A stretch of DNA of 33,156 nt from positions 1-33,156 of the forward strand of contig NZ_MLYO01000121.1 of assembly GCF_001866665.1 (NCBI RefSeq). Direction: 5' to 3'. The notes under the pieces are model-generated. The model was not told the origin of the DNA. It was given only the letters and a program-made list of their open reading frames with translations, and ran no database searches. The position numbers were made by a program, and so were the translations under genes. This DNA comes from Streptomyces monashensis (GTDB lineage: Bacteria; Actinomycetota; Actinomycetes; Streptomycetales; Streptomycetaceae). Positions within the stretch are counted from its first letter, which is position 1; each line of letters begins with the position of its first letter. Shown here piece after piece: positions 1-7,982 of this stretch.

Positions 1-23
1 CAACACTTAGCCGCGACGATCTA

Positions 24-1370
24 CTAGAAACCCGCCACCGTCGCCGTGCGCCGCCACGGCCGCCGCCGTTCCAGCTCCTCGGCCAGCCCCAGCAGCACGT
101 CCTCCGAGCCCGGCCGTCCCACGAGCTGGACGGCGCAGGGGGCGCCCGAGGGCAGGGTGCCGCACGGGACCGACATCGCGGGCCACCCGGTCAGGTTCCA
201 GGGCGGGGTGAACGGGGTGTACGTGTTCGCGACGATGTTGCGCAGCCAGCCGCGCTCGTGCCAGGGGCCCGCCGCGGGGGAGCGCCGGGCGAGGGCCGGG
301 GTGAGCAGCACGTCGTGCGCGCTGAAGAAGGGGGCCATCCGGGCGCGCAGTCGCTCGCGGCCGTCGCCGCCGCGCACGGAGGGGACGAACCGCCGGCCCA
401 CCGCGGCGTGCACCCGGGTCCGCCGGGTCAGCCGCGCCGGGTCCAGGCCCTCGGCGTCCACGGCCGTGCCCGCCGTCCAGTGCCGGATCGTGGTCACGCC
501 GAGGGACGGCGGATACGGCGGATCGGCCCGCCGCACCTGGTGCCCGCCCCGCGCCAGCACCCCCGCCGCCTCGCGGACCGCGTTCGTGTACGACCGGTGC
601 ACGCTCACCCCGGGCAGCGGGCTGCGCAGGGACACGGCGACCCGCAGTGACCCCGGCTCGCGGGTCCGGGGCAGGGCGCCGTCCGCGAGGACGTCCAGCA
701 TCAGCCGCAGATCCTCGACCGTCGTGGCCAGCGGGCCGTTCTCGGACATGCCGAACCAGTCGCCGTTGCCGATCCCGGCCGGCACCACCCCGTACCCCGG
801 CTTCAGTGTGACCAGACCGCAGTTCGCCGCGGGAATGCGCAGCGAGCCCATGCCGTCGTTGCCGAGCGCGAGCGGCACCAGCCCGGCGGCCACGGCGGCC
901 GCGCTGCCGCCGGAGGAGCCGCCCGCCGTGCGGGAGAGGTCCCAGGGATTGCGGCTGGTGCCGAACACGCCCTCGGTCGTGCCGAAGACGCACAGCTCGG
1001 GCACGTTGGTCAGCCCCACGACCACCGCCCCGGCCGCGCGCAGCCGGGCCACCGTGACGTGATCCTCGGCGGCCGGGGTGTCGCGCGTCGCGGCCGAGCC
1101 GTCGCGGTGCGACTCGCCGCGCACCGCCAGGTTGTCCTTCACGGCCAACGGCACGCCCGCGAGGGGCAGTTCGGCGAGCCCGGCCCGTGCGCCGACGGCG
1201 TCGGCCTCGGCGAGCGCCGCCTCGGCCCGTACCCTTCGGAACGCCCCGATCCGCCCGTCGAGCCTGTCGATGCGTGCGAGGTGCTCCGCCACCACCGCGC
1301 GGGGCGTGACCTCCTTCGCGCGTACGGCGGCGGCGATCTCCGCGGCGGTCCGGCCGACCCACTCGGTCAC
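24..1370 (-). CDS. amidase signature family hydrolase
   Basis: Predicted amidase-signature enzyme of 448 residues that would hydrolyse a carboxamide to acid and ammonia; the substrate cannot be read from sequence. The Ser-cisSer-Lys triad is visible: Lys78 in LAVKDN, the glycine/serine loop GGSSGGS (cis-Ser about 152) and the nucleophile Ser176 in GMGSLRIP, 24 residues after the cis-Ser as expected for the family. I chose the GTG at 1370 because CAGGGAG lies just upstream; a TTG ten codons earlier keeps the frame open but has no ribosome site. There is no signal peptide, so it is cytoplasmic. It is divergent from the fucosidase across 197 bp. A link to glycan use (for example an amide or glycosylamine) is only a guess from position. 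Family confidence is high, substrate unknown. Confidence 0.9.
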   Translation of the reverse strand: MTEWVGRTAAEIAAAVRAKEVTPRAVVAEHLARIDRLDGRIGAFRRVRAEAALAEADAVGARAGLAELPLAGVPLAVKDNLAVRGESHRDGSAATRDTPAAEDHVTVARLRAAGAVVVGLTNVPELCVFGTTEGVFGTSRNPWDLSRTAGGSSGGSAAAVAAGLVPLALGNDGMGSLRIPAANCGLVTLKPGYGVVPAGIGNGDWFGMSENGPLATTVEDLRLMLDVLADGALPRTREPGSLRVAVSLRSPLPGVSVHRSYTNAVREAAGVLARGGHQVRRADPPYPPSLGVTTIRHWTAGTAVDAEGLDPARLTRRTRVHAAVGRRFVPSVRGGDGRERLRARMAPFFSAHDVLLTPALARRSPAAGPWHERGWLRNIVANTYTPFTPPWNLTGWPAMSVPCGTLPSGAPCAVQLVGRPGSEDVLLGLAEELERRRPWRRTATVAGF

Positions 1371-1499
1371 GGGCACTCCCTGGCTACTCGTCGGTATCAA
1401 TCGAGCGTGTAGGGAGAACTGTGCACGGTCGGGCGGGACACGTCGAGAGGCCGATCTGTCATCCGATCAATGGCTCAAAATCTGTGCACCGCAGGCCCG

Positions 1500-1543
1500 T
1501 TGACAGTCCTGCGGCACCCACACAATCATCAGACGTCCGATGA
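1500..1543 (+). promoter_or_regulatory. fucosidase promoter with overlapping 18-bp palindrome
   Basis: A consensus -35 TTGACA lies at 1500-1505, with a weak -10 (CACAAT at 1521-1526 or a shifted neighbour) ahead of the fucosidase ATG. Immediately over and after the -10 sits TCATCAGACGTCCGATGA (1526-1543), an 18-bp palindrome with one mismatched symmetric pair around a GACGTC core. A related half-palindrome TCATCCGATCA occurs at about 1459-1469. The placement is that of a repressor operator. Its sequence matches neither the LacI-gene operators nor the GntR-gene operator in this window, so the regulator is unassigned. Confidence 0.5.
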
Positions 1544-1567
1544 ATCGGAAGTGTATGGGAGCCGCTC

Positions 1568-3916
1568 ATGAGCACGTATCCCAGACGAACGATCCTCGCC
1601 ACCGCCGCGGGAGCGGCGGCCGCCACCGCCCTCCCGCTCGCCGCCACGGCCACCGCCGTCACCCCCGTGAGCGCCGCCGACGGCCGAGGCCCCTGGGCCA
1701 CGGTCCCCGCCCCGGTGCCCGTCCCGCTCGACGCCCGCTACGACAGCGACGGCATCGACACCGCCTCCGCGCGCGGCGGCGACTTCGACGGATCCGGCTA
1801 CACCTTCCCCGGCGAGGAACTCCCGGCCGGCCGCGTCGAGGTCGGCGGCGTCCCCTTCCTCTTCCCCGCCTCGACCGCCGGCGCCAGGAACAACCTGGTC
1901 GCCCTCGGCCAGCGCCTCGACCTCCCCCGGGGCCGCTACCTGTCGGCCTTCTTCCTCACCGCGGCCAGCTACGGCGACGCCTCCGGAACGGCCACCGTCC
2001 ACTACGCCGACGGCACGACCACCACCGCGGGCCTCGGCGGCGCCGACTGGTACGCGACGGGCGGCCCGCTGTCGGCGCCGTACCGCTACCGGCCGGACGG
2101 CGGCAAGGACGAGCACGCCGTCGGCATCGGGGTGTCGGAGGTGTGGCTCGACCCGCGCCGCGAGGCGGTCGCCGTCACCCTGCCCGTGACCCACGCCGCC
2201 GAAGCGAACCAGACCTCCCTGCACGTCTTCGCGCTCACCCTCCAACCAGCCGCCGAGGGCCGGGCGTTGGCCCTGCGCGGGCCGCACTCCACGCCCTCCC
2301 TCCTCGAACCCTCCGGCGCGCAGGGCGTCGAGGCGACCGTCGTCAACGCGGGCACCGTTCCCGTCCTCGCCGCCGACGACGTCGCGGTGGCCGTCGACGT
2401 CCCCGGCGCCCGCACCGTCCAGCCCGCCCGGGTGCGCCGCCTCGACCCCGGCGAACAGGCCCGGGTCCGCATCGGCATCCGCAACCGTCCGGGCACGGCG
2501 CCGGGCACCCGGCAGGACGGCACGGTCACCGTGACCGGGCGGGGCACCCAAGTGACGGCGGGCAAAGCGTCGTTGACGCTCGGCACCGCCGACTACGCCC
2601 CCACCGAGTCCTCCCTCGCCGCCCACCAGGCGCCGTACTGGTTCCAGGGTGCCAAGTTCGGCATCTTCATCCACTGGGGCGTCTACTCCGTGCCCGCCTG
2701 GTCGCCGGTCGGCAAGGAGTACGCCGAGTGGTACTGGGACCACATGCAGGACCCGGCCGGCGCCGTGTACGCCCACCACCGGGACACCTACGGCGAGGAC
2801 TTCGCCTACGACGACTTCATCCCCCGCTTCACCGCCGAGAAGTTCGACCCGCGCGCCTGGGTGGAGCTCTTCCGCGACGCCGGCGCCCAGTACCACGTAC
2901 TGACCTCCAAGCACCACGAGGGCTTCGCCCTGTGGGACACCAAGGTCTCGGACCGCAGCGCCGTGAAGACGGGGCCGAAGCGGGACCTGGTCGGGGAACT
3001 CTTCGAGGCGAGCCGCCGCTACGCCCCCGAACTGCACCGGGGCCTGTACTTCTCCATGCCGGAGTGGTTCAACCCCGACAACCCCTGGATGGGCCACGCC
3101 CCGCGCAACCCGTACACGCTCGCCCCGGTGCCGTACACCGGATACACCGCCGGCAAGGACTACGTCCACGACTACCAGGCCCCGCAGATGCTGGAGCTGA
3201 TCCACGGGTACGACCCGGAGATCATCTGGTGCGACATCGGCGGCGCCAACGACAGCCTGCACGTCCTCGCCGAGTACTTCAACCACGCCAAGAACCGGGC
3301 CCGTCCGGTCGACGTGACCGTCAACAACCGCTCGGGCATCGCCTTCCACGACTTCACGACCCCCGAGTACACGACGTACGCCAACACCGTCGTCGCCAAG
3401 TGGGAGGCCAGCCGGGGCCTGGACCCCTTCAGCTACGGCTACAACCGGGCGACGCCCGACTCCGCGTACATGACCGCCGAGGAGGTCGTGCACAGTCTGG
3501 TCGACATCGTCTCCAAGAACGGCAACTTCCTCCTCGACATCGGCCCGCGCGCGGACGGCACCATCCCCGAGATCATGCAGACCCGGCTGCGCGAGACAGG
3601 CCAGTGGCTGAGGGTGAACGGGGAGGCGGTGTACGACACCACGTACTGGTCGCGCATGGCCCAGCTCGGCGACGACCTGCGCTTCACGGTCCGCCCGGAC
3701 GACGCCTTCTACATCCACTCCCTCGCCGAGCCCGGCGCGAAGCTGACCGTCGAGGCACCGGTGCCCGTGCGGCCCGGTGACAAGGTGACGATGCTCGGCC
3801 ACGACCACCCCCTGACCTGGACCGTCACGGGCGGGTCGCTGGTGGTCGACGTACCGGAGGCGGCCCGCAGGGCGGGGCGGTACGCGTGGGTGTTCAAGGT
3901 GGAGTGGCATGGCTGA
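1568..3916 (+). CDS. secreted alpha-L-fucosidase, GH29, Tat signal
   Basis: Exo-glycosidase of 782 residues predicted to release terminal L-fucose from glycans outside the cell. A twin-arginine signal (Arg6-Arg7 in RRTILATA, then an Ala-rich hydrophobic stretch ending near VSAA) indicates folded export by Tat. Residues about 40-220 look like a beta-sandwich, possibly carbohydrate-binding; 220-335 are Ig/NEW3-like. The GH29 barrel starts at GAKFGIFIHWG (about 363), with SKHHEGFALWDT and YFSMPEWF motifs. The probable nucleophile is Asp556 in IIWCDIGG. A small C-terminal beta domain follows. The start is supported by GGGAG six bases upstream. At 782 residues it is longer than the usual 450-600 because of the N-terminal modules. 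It lies before a remnant of a second fucosidase and about 10 kb from an L-fucose operon that could consume its product. Confidence 0.93.
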   Translation: MSTYPRRTILATAAGAAAATALPLAATATAVTPVSAADGRGPWATVPAPVPVPLDARYDSDGIDTASARGGDFDGSGYTFPGEELPAGRVEVGGVPFLFPASTAGARNNLVALGQRLDLPRGRYLSAFFLTAASYGDASGTATVHYADGTTTTAGLGGADWYATGGPLSAPYRYRPDGGKDEHAVGIGVSEVWLDPRREAVAVTLPVTHAAEANQTSLHVFALTLQPAAEGRALALRGPHSTPSLLEPSGAQGVEATVVNAGTVPVLAADDVAVAVDVPGARTVQPARVRRLDPGEQARVRIGIRNRPGTAPGTRQDGTVTVTGRGTQVTAGKASLTLGTADYAPTESSLAAHQAPYWFQGAKFGIFIHWGVYSVPAWSPVGKEYAEWYWDHMQDPAGAVYAHHRDTYGEDFAYDDFIPRFTAEKFDPRAWVELFRDAGAQYHVLTSKHHEGFALWDTKVSDRSAVKTGPKRDLVGELFEASRRYAPELHRGLYFSMPEWFNPDNPWMGHAPRNPYTLAPVPYTGYTAGKDYVHDYQAPQMLELIHGYDPEIIWCDIGGANDSLHVLAEYFNHAKNRARPVDVTVNNRSGIAFHDFTTPEYTTYANTVVAKWEASRGLDPFSYGYNRATPDSAYMTAEEVVHSLVDIVSKNGNFLLDIGPRADGTIPEIMQTRLRETGQWLRVNGEAVYDTTYWSRMAQLGDDLRFTVRPDDAFYIHSLAEPGAKLTVEAPVPVRPGDKVTMLGHDHPLTWTVTGGSLVVDVPEAARRAGRYAWVFKVEWHG

Positions 3917-3939
3917 GCGCCGCGGCAGTCACACATACG

Positions 3940-4447
3940 GGCAGGGAGCCAGGCTGGTTCTACCACCACGACCAACAGCCCAAGTCCGTCGGCGAGCTGA
4001 CCGGCATCTGCTTCCGCTCCGTGGGCCGCAACTCCGTCCTGCTGCTCGACGTCCCGCCGGACACCGACGGTCTGCTGCCCGCCCCGGACGTGGCCCGGCT
4101 GCGCCAGTTCCGCGACCCATCGACCGGGAACTCCCCGAGGACCTGACCCGCGGCGCCCGGACCATCGCTACACCGGGACGGCTGACGGTCGACCTCGGCG
4201 CGGCGCGGGAGGCCGACCGGATCCGGCCGGCGGAGGACATCCGGCACGGTCGGCAGATCGAGGCCTTCGTCGTCGAGGCCCGGACGGACGGCGCCCGGTC
4301 GCAGGTGGCCACCGCCACAACGGTGGGCGCGACCCGCATCCTGCTGCTCCCGGCCCGGTGCGGACCCGGAGGTGGCGGGTACGGGTCACGGCGGCCCGGT
4401 CGGCCGTACGGATCGCGGAGTTCGGGCTGTACCGGTCACGTACCTGA
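3940..4447 (+). pseudogene. C-terminal remnant of a second GH29 alpha-L-fucosidase (frameshifted)
   Basis: Three frames in succession encode pieces of one protein end. Frame one (to a TGA at 4144-4146) reads PGWFYHHDQQPKSVGEL and then SVGRNSVLLLDVPPDTDGLL, the typical end of the catalytic domain of cytoplasmic-type GH29 enzymes. Frame two (about 4150-4360) reads EDIRHGRQIEAFVVEA, typical of the C-terminal discoidin-like domain. Frame three (4376-4447) reads RIAEFGLYRSRT then stop, the usual last strand. The first 350 or so residues, including the catalytic Asp, are absent, and no start codon or ribosome site serves the fragment. It begins within 25 bases of the intact fucosidase stop and its last 12 bases overlap the LacI gene end. 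It is therefore a relic of a tandem second fucosidase. The upstream boundary is approximate. Confidence 0.8.
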
Positions 4448-5548
4448 CCGAGCCGGCCCCCCGGGCCGCGGCCGGCGGCCGGCGCCTCGCGGCACGGGAG
4501 GAGGAGATGCCGCCGCCCCCGTACTGCCCCGCCCCGTCAGCCGCGGCACCGGCACCGCCGCAGAGCGGGCCGGGCCGCCGTCCAGGAGGGACAGCAGTTC
4601 GCGGGCGGCCGTGCGGCCGAACTCGGCGCTGTCGCGGGACAGGGCGGACAGCCGGGGGGTGACCATGCGGCACAGGGCCGAGTCCTCCCAGGAGACCACC
4701 GACACGTCCCGTGGGACGCGAAAGCCCAGATCGGCCGCTGCCGAGAGGCCTGCCACGGCCATCACGTCGTTGTCGTAGATCAGCGCCGTGGGGGCGGGGG
4801 AGGCGGCGAGCACCCGGCGGGTCACGGCCGCGCCCTGTGTGTCGGAGTAGTCGGTGGTCACCGACCGGACCTCGGTCAGGCCCCGGCGCTCCGCCTCGGC
4901 GCGCAGCGTGGCGGTACGGCGCTGGGTGTGCGCCAGGTCCGGCAGGCCGGCGATGTGCACGATCCGGCGGTGGCCGAGCGCCGTCAGCTCGTCCACCACG
5001 GAGGCCATCGCGCCCGCGTCGTCCGCCCAGACCGTCGACAGGCCGGGGTGGCACCCGTCGGGCTCGCCGCCGATCACCACGGCGGGCAGGCCCAGTTCGT
5101 CCAGCAGAGCGGGGCGCGGGTCCGTGGCGCGCGGGTCGACCACCAGCACGCCGTCCACCCGGTGCTCCGCCCACCAGCGCCGGTAGACCGCGCACTCGTC
5201 GGCCACGTCCCCGGCCACCTGGAAGAGGAGGCCCAGGTGGCGTTCGGCGAGCACCTCCTGGATGCCGGAGACGAGCTGGAGGAAGAACGAGTCGACGCCC
5301 AGGGTGTGCGCGGGGCGGGCCAGGACGAAGCCGACCGTCGCCGCCCCCTCGCCGGACAGCGCGCGGGCGGCCGTGCTGGGCCGCCAGCCCAGCTGCTCGG
5401 CGACCCGGCGGACCCGCGCGCGAGTGGCCTCGGAGACGCCGGGGCGGTCGTTCAGCGCGAAGGAGACGGCGCTCTCGGAGACCCCGGCCCGCCGGGCGAT
5501 GTCCTTCATCGTGGGCCGGCGTGCGGGCGACCGTCTGGTCGGCGGCAC
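4436..5548 (-). CDS. LacI family transcriptional regulator
   Basis: LacI/GalR repressor of 370 residues. The winged DNA-reading end is clear: MKDIARRAGVSESAVSFAL from residue 14, the hinge-like RPSTAARALSG near 60, and then a periplasmic-binding-protein effector fold. The GTG start at 5548 follows GGGAGGGAGGG at a good distance. It is divergent from the sugar ABC/GH5/GH38 unit and most likely controls it and itself through the paired operators at 5575-5614. The effector is probably a mannose-containing oligosaccharide, inferred only from the neighbours. Oddity: LacI proteins usually end just after an RGSTG-type motif, which here is RGSTGAA. This one runs on for about 24 Pro/Arg/Gly residues into the fucosidase relic, as if the original stop was lost. 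Confidence 0.92.
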   Translation of the reverse strand: MPPTRRSPARRPTMKDIARRAGVSESAVSFALNDRPGVSEATRARVRRVAEQLGWRPSTAARALSGEGAATVGFVLARPAHTLGVDSFFLQLVSGIQEVLAERHLGLLFQVAGDVADECAVYRRWWAEHRVDGVLVVDPRATDPRPALLDELGLPAVVIGGEPDGCHPGLSTVWADDAGAMASVVDELTALGHRRIVHIAGLPDLAHTQRRTATLRAEAERRGLTEVRSVTTDYSDTQGAAVTRRVLAASPAPTALIYDNDVMAVAGLSAAADLGFRVPRDVSVVSWEDSALCRMVTPRLSALSRDSAEFGRTAARELLSLLDGGPARSAAVPVPRLTGRGSTGAAASPPPVPRGAGRRPRPGGPARSGT

Positions 5549-5574
5549 GTTTGCCCTCCCTCCCGGGCGAGTTG

Positions 5575-5614
5575 GCTAATGCGCTTGAGTGTCAAGACCC
5601 TAAAGCGCATTAGC
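5575..5614. promoter_or_regulatory. paired LacI-type operators in divergent promoter region
   Basis: GCTAATGCGCTT (5575-5586) and its exact reverse complement AAGCGCATTAGC (5603-5614) form a perfect 12-bp inverted repeat with a 16-bp spacer. Each arm also contains a LacI-family style palindrome centred on GCGC; the right one, CTAAAGCGCATTAG (5601-5614 region), matches its own complement at 12 of 14 bases. The two GCGC centres are 24 bp apart. A possible forward promoter TTGAGT-17-CATTAG (5585-5613) and a reverse -35 TTGACA (5590-5595, minus strand) lie inside the repeat, so binding would block both directions. This is inferred from layout. Confidence 0.7.
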
Positions 5615-5677
5615 GGATTGCGGCAAGCCTTCCGCAGAACTCCTTTGACCTGCACTGATGAAGCGTGGATTTCTTTA

Positions 5678-5708
5678 GTTCGGATGACTGCATTGACTTT
5701 CTCCGAAC
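5678..5708. repeat. 7-bp inverted repeat upstream of the transporter genes
   Basis: GTTCGGA at 5678-5684 and TCCGAAC at 5702-5708 are exact inverted copies separated by 17 bp, located between the LacI operators and the binding-protein start. It could be a secondary regulator site or a weak RNA hairpin in the leader. No regulator is assigned. Confidence 0.35.
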
Positions 5709-5768
5709 GGCCCGTGCATGGTCTCTCACGCCGCCAACAGCCCGACACAGCAAGGGAGCCGTGTCACC

Positions 5769-7055
5769 GTGCCCACACCTCGCAGAGCCCTGTTCGCCGC
5801 CGCCGTCGCCCTCGTCCTGCCGCTGAGCGCCTGCGGTTCGGGCGGCGGGGGCGGCGGCTCGACCGACGCCTCCGGAAAGGTCGAGGGGAACATCACCTTC
5901 GAGACCTGGAACCTGCGCGCCAACTTCACGCCGTACTTCCGGGGCCTGATCGCCGACTTCGAGAAGAAGTACCCGGGCACGCACGTGAAGTGGATCGACC
6001 AGCCCGCCGAGGGATATGCCGACAAGCTCAGCGCCGACGCCGCCGGCGGTACCCTGCCCGACGTCGTCAACGTCTCCCCGGACCTGGTCGCCCCGCTCGC
6101 CAGGGCCGGGCTCGCCATGGACCTCGACAAGGCGGCGGCGACGTACAGGTCCGAGTACCTGCCCGGGGCGTGGGCCAGTCATCAGATCCCGGGCATGAGC
6201 GGCACGTACGCCTTCCCCTGGTACCTGAACACCGGCCCGCTCTTCTACAACAAGGCCCTGTTCACCAAGGCGGGGCTGAACCCCGACCAACCGCCGAAGA
6301 CGTACGGCGAACTCTTCGCCGACGCCCTGCAGATGGCGAGGGAGAGCGACGGCAAGGTCGCCACCCTCGCCAACGTGCCCACCATCGAGGACTTCGGCCG
6401 CTACGGCGTCCCGCTGATGAACCGGCAGGGCACCGGGTTCGCCTTCAACAACGCCAAGGCCGTCGAACTCCTCACGAAGTACAAGGAGTTGTACGACGCC
6501 AAGGCCCTCGACGCGCAGGCGCTCACCGCGACTCCCGAGTCCGCCGGCAAGAAGTTCCTCACCGGTGCCGTCGCCATGAACCCCGGCAGCGCCCTCGACC
6601 TCGACAACTTCAGGAAGAACGCGCCCGGCCTCTACCGGAACATCGGCATCACCGACCAGATCACCAGCACCGGGCACGTCAACATGTACGTGATGGGGGT
6701 GATGGTCAACTCCCGTACGAAGCACACCCCGGCCGCCGTCGCCTTCGCGCACTTCGTCACCGACGCGCAGAACCAGATGTCCTTCGCGAGGAAGGTCGCC
6801 ATCTTCCCCAGCACCGCCGGTTCCCTGAACGACCCGTACTTCACCAAGGAGGACGGCACCGACGAGACCCGGGTACGCATCGCCGCGGCCACGTCCCTGA
6901 AGGGCGCGGTCAACTACACACCCGTGCTGTTCAGCGACCAGATGAAGACCGCGCTGGGCAACGAGGTCGCCAAGGCGCTCCAGGGCAAGGAGAGCCCGAA
7001 GGAAGCCCTCGACAACGCTGTCAAGGCCGCCGACCGGCTGCTCCAGCAGGGCTGA
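5769..7055 (+). CDS. sugar ABC transporter substrate-binding lipoprotein (MalE-like)
   Basis: Extracellular solute-binding protein of 428 residues that would capture an oligosaccharide for the two permeases that follow. The N-terminus is a lipoprotein signal with lipobox LPLSAC (Cys22), followed by a glycine-rich tether. The body has family-1 binding-protein features: ITFETWNL, a GTLPDVVNVSPD segment, WYLNTGPLFYNKALFTKAG and TYGELFADAL. The GTG at 5769 is preferred because AAGGGAG (5752-5758) precedes it and it places the signal correctly; an upstream in-frame start at 5718 would add 17 residues before the signal. It is the first gene of the unit, under the LacI-type operators, with the next gene 6 bp downstream. 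Ligand by context: a mannose-containing N-glycan fragment (inference). Confidence 0.92.
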   Translation: MPTPRRALFAAAVALVLPLSACGSGGGGGGSTDASGKVEGNITFETWNLRANFTPYFRGLIADFEKKYPGTHVKWIDQPAEGYADKLSADAAGGTLPDVVNVSPDLVAPLARAGLAMDLDKAAATYRSEYLPGAWASHQIPGMSGTYAFPWYLNTGPLFYNKALFTKAGLNPDQPPKTYGELFADALQMARESDGKVATLANVPTIEDFGRYGVPLMNRQGTGFAFNNAKAVELLTKYKELYDAKALDAQALTATPESAGKKFLTGAVAMNPGSALDLDNFRKNAPGLYRNIGITDQITSTGHVNMYVMGVMVNSRTKHTPAAVAFAHFVTDAQNQMSFARKVAIFPSTAGSLNDPYFTKEDGTDETRVRIAAATSLKGAVNYTPVLFSDQMKTALGNEVAKALQGKESPKEALDNAVKAADRLLQQG

Positions 7056-7061
7056 CCCGCC

Positions 7062-7982
7062 ATGGCCGCCACCCCCGTCCGCGTCAGGGGCCGCGCACCG
7101 GCCGGAACCAGGATCCGGCGACAACTGCCGGTCAGCCCCTGGCTGTTCGCCGCCCCCGGACTGCTCGTCACCGGCGCGTTCGTGCTCTACCCGTTCTTCT
7201 CCACCCTGGTGAACTCCTTCACCGACCGCCGCACCCTGCTTCCGGGCGATTTCGTGGGCCTCGCCAACTTCCGCGAGCTGCTCCACGACGACATGTTCTG
7301 GACCGGCCTGCGCAACAGCACGCTCTACGTCCTCGTGGTCGTCCCCGCCCTGGTCGTCCTGCCGCTGCTCCTCGCGCTGCTGGTGCAGAAGAACATCCCC
7401 GGCATCACCTTCTTCCGCGCCGCCTTCTACACCCCGGTCGTCGCCTCGATCGTGGTCGTCGGGCTGATCTGGGTGTGGCTGCTGGACGAACGCGGACTGG
7501 TCAACTCGCTGCTGGAGACGGTCGGGATCGGCCGGGTCGGCTTCCTCAGCGACCAGTGGCTGCTCCTGCTGAGCGCGATGGCCGTCACGGTGTGGAAGGG
7601 CCTCGGCTACTACATGATCATTTATCTGGCCGCGCTCGCGAACGTGCCCCGCGAGCTGCACGAGGCCGCCGCCGTGGACGGCGCGGGACCGGTGCGCCGC
7701 TTCCTCACGGTCACCGTGCCCGCCGTGCGCTCCACCATGGTGCTGGTCGCCGCGCTCTCCTCGGTCGCCGCCTTCAAGGTGTTCTCCGAGGTGTACCTGA
7801 TGGCCGGCCCCGACGGCGGCCCGGCCGGCGAGGACACCACCCTCGTCATGCTCGTCCAGCGCACCGGCACCGGCCTGACCGGCCGCGTCGGCTACGCCTC
7901 CGCCCTGTCCGTCGTCGTCTTCGTCGTCACCGTCGCGCTCATGCTGCTCGTGCTGCGCGCCGACCGCCGGGAGGAGTCGTGA
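7062..7982 (+). CDS. sugar ABC transporter permease (MalF-like)
   Basis: Membrane permease of 306 residues, with about six transmembrane helices beginning at SPWLFAAPGLLVTGAFVLYP. The cytoplasmic EAA loop, which contacts the ATPase, is visible as ELHEAAAVDGAGPVRRFLTV at about residues 200-220. It starts 6 bp after the binding-protein stop and overlaps the next permease by four bases (GTGA), which indicates translational coupling. No ATPase gene is in the unit; in Streptomyces such MalFG-type permeases are commonly powered by the shared ATPase MsiK, encoded elsewhere, and the same is inferred here. Confidence 0.93.
   Translation: MAATPVRVRGRAPAGTRIRRQLPVSPWLFAAPGLLVTGAFVLYPFFSTLVNSFTDRRTLLPGDFVGLANFRELLHDDMFWTGLRNSTLYVLVVVPALVVLPLLLALLVQKNIPGITFFRAAFYTPVVASIVVVGLIWVWLLDERGLVNSLLETVGIGRVGFLSDQWLLLLSAMAVTVWKGLGYYMIIYLAALANVPRELHEAAAVDGAGPVRRFLTVTVPAVRSTMVLVAALSSVAAFKVFSEVYLMAGPDGGPAGEDTTLVMLVQRTGTGLTGRVGYASALSVVVFVVTVALMLLVLRADRREES

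Noticed and set aside
3886..4146. Independent 86-residue gene overlapping the fucosidase end
   Set aside because: The similarity to the end of GH29 enzymes continues into two other frames downstream, so it is part of a pseudogene and not a small gene.
4507..4662. ATG with a strong GGAGGAGGAG before it on the plus strand
   Set aside because: The frame encodes a Pro/Ala/Arg run with no domain and is antisense to the LacI C-terminus, so the ribosome-site match looks accidental.
4928..7978. Plus-strand frame open continuously from inside the LacI gene into the second permease
   Set aside because: Only the last 302 codons (from 7979) read as a permease. Upstream it is antisense to LacI or out of frame with the binding protein and first permease.
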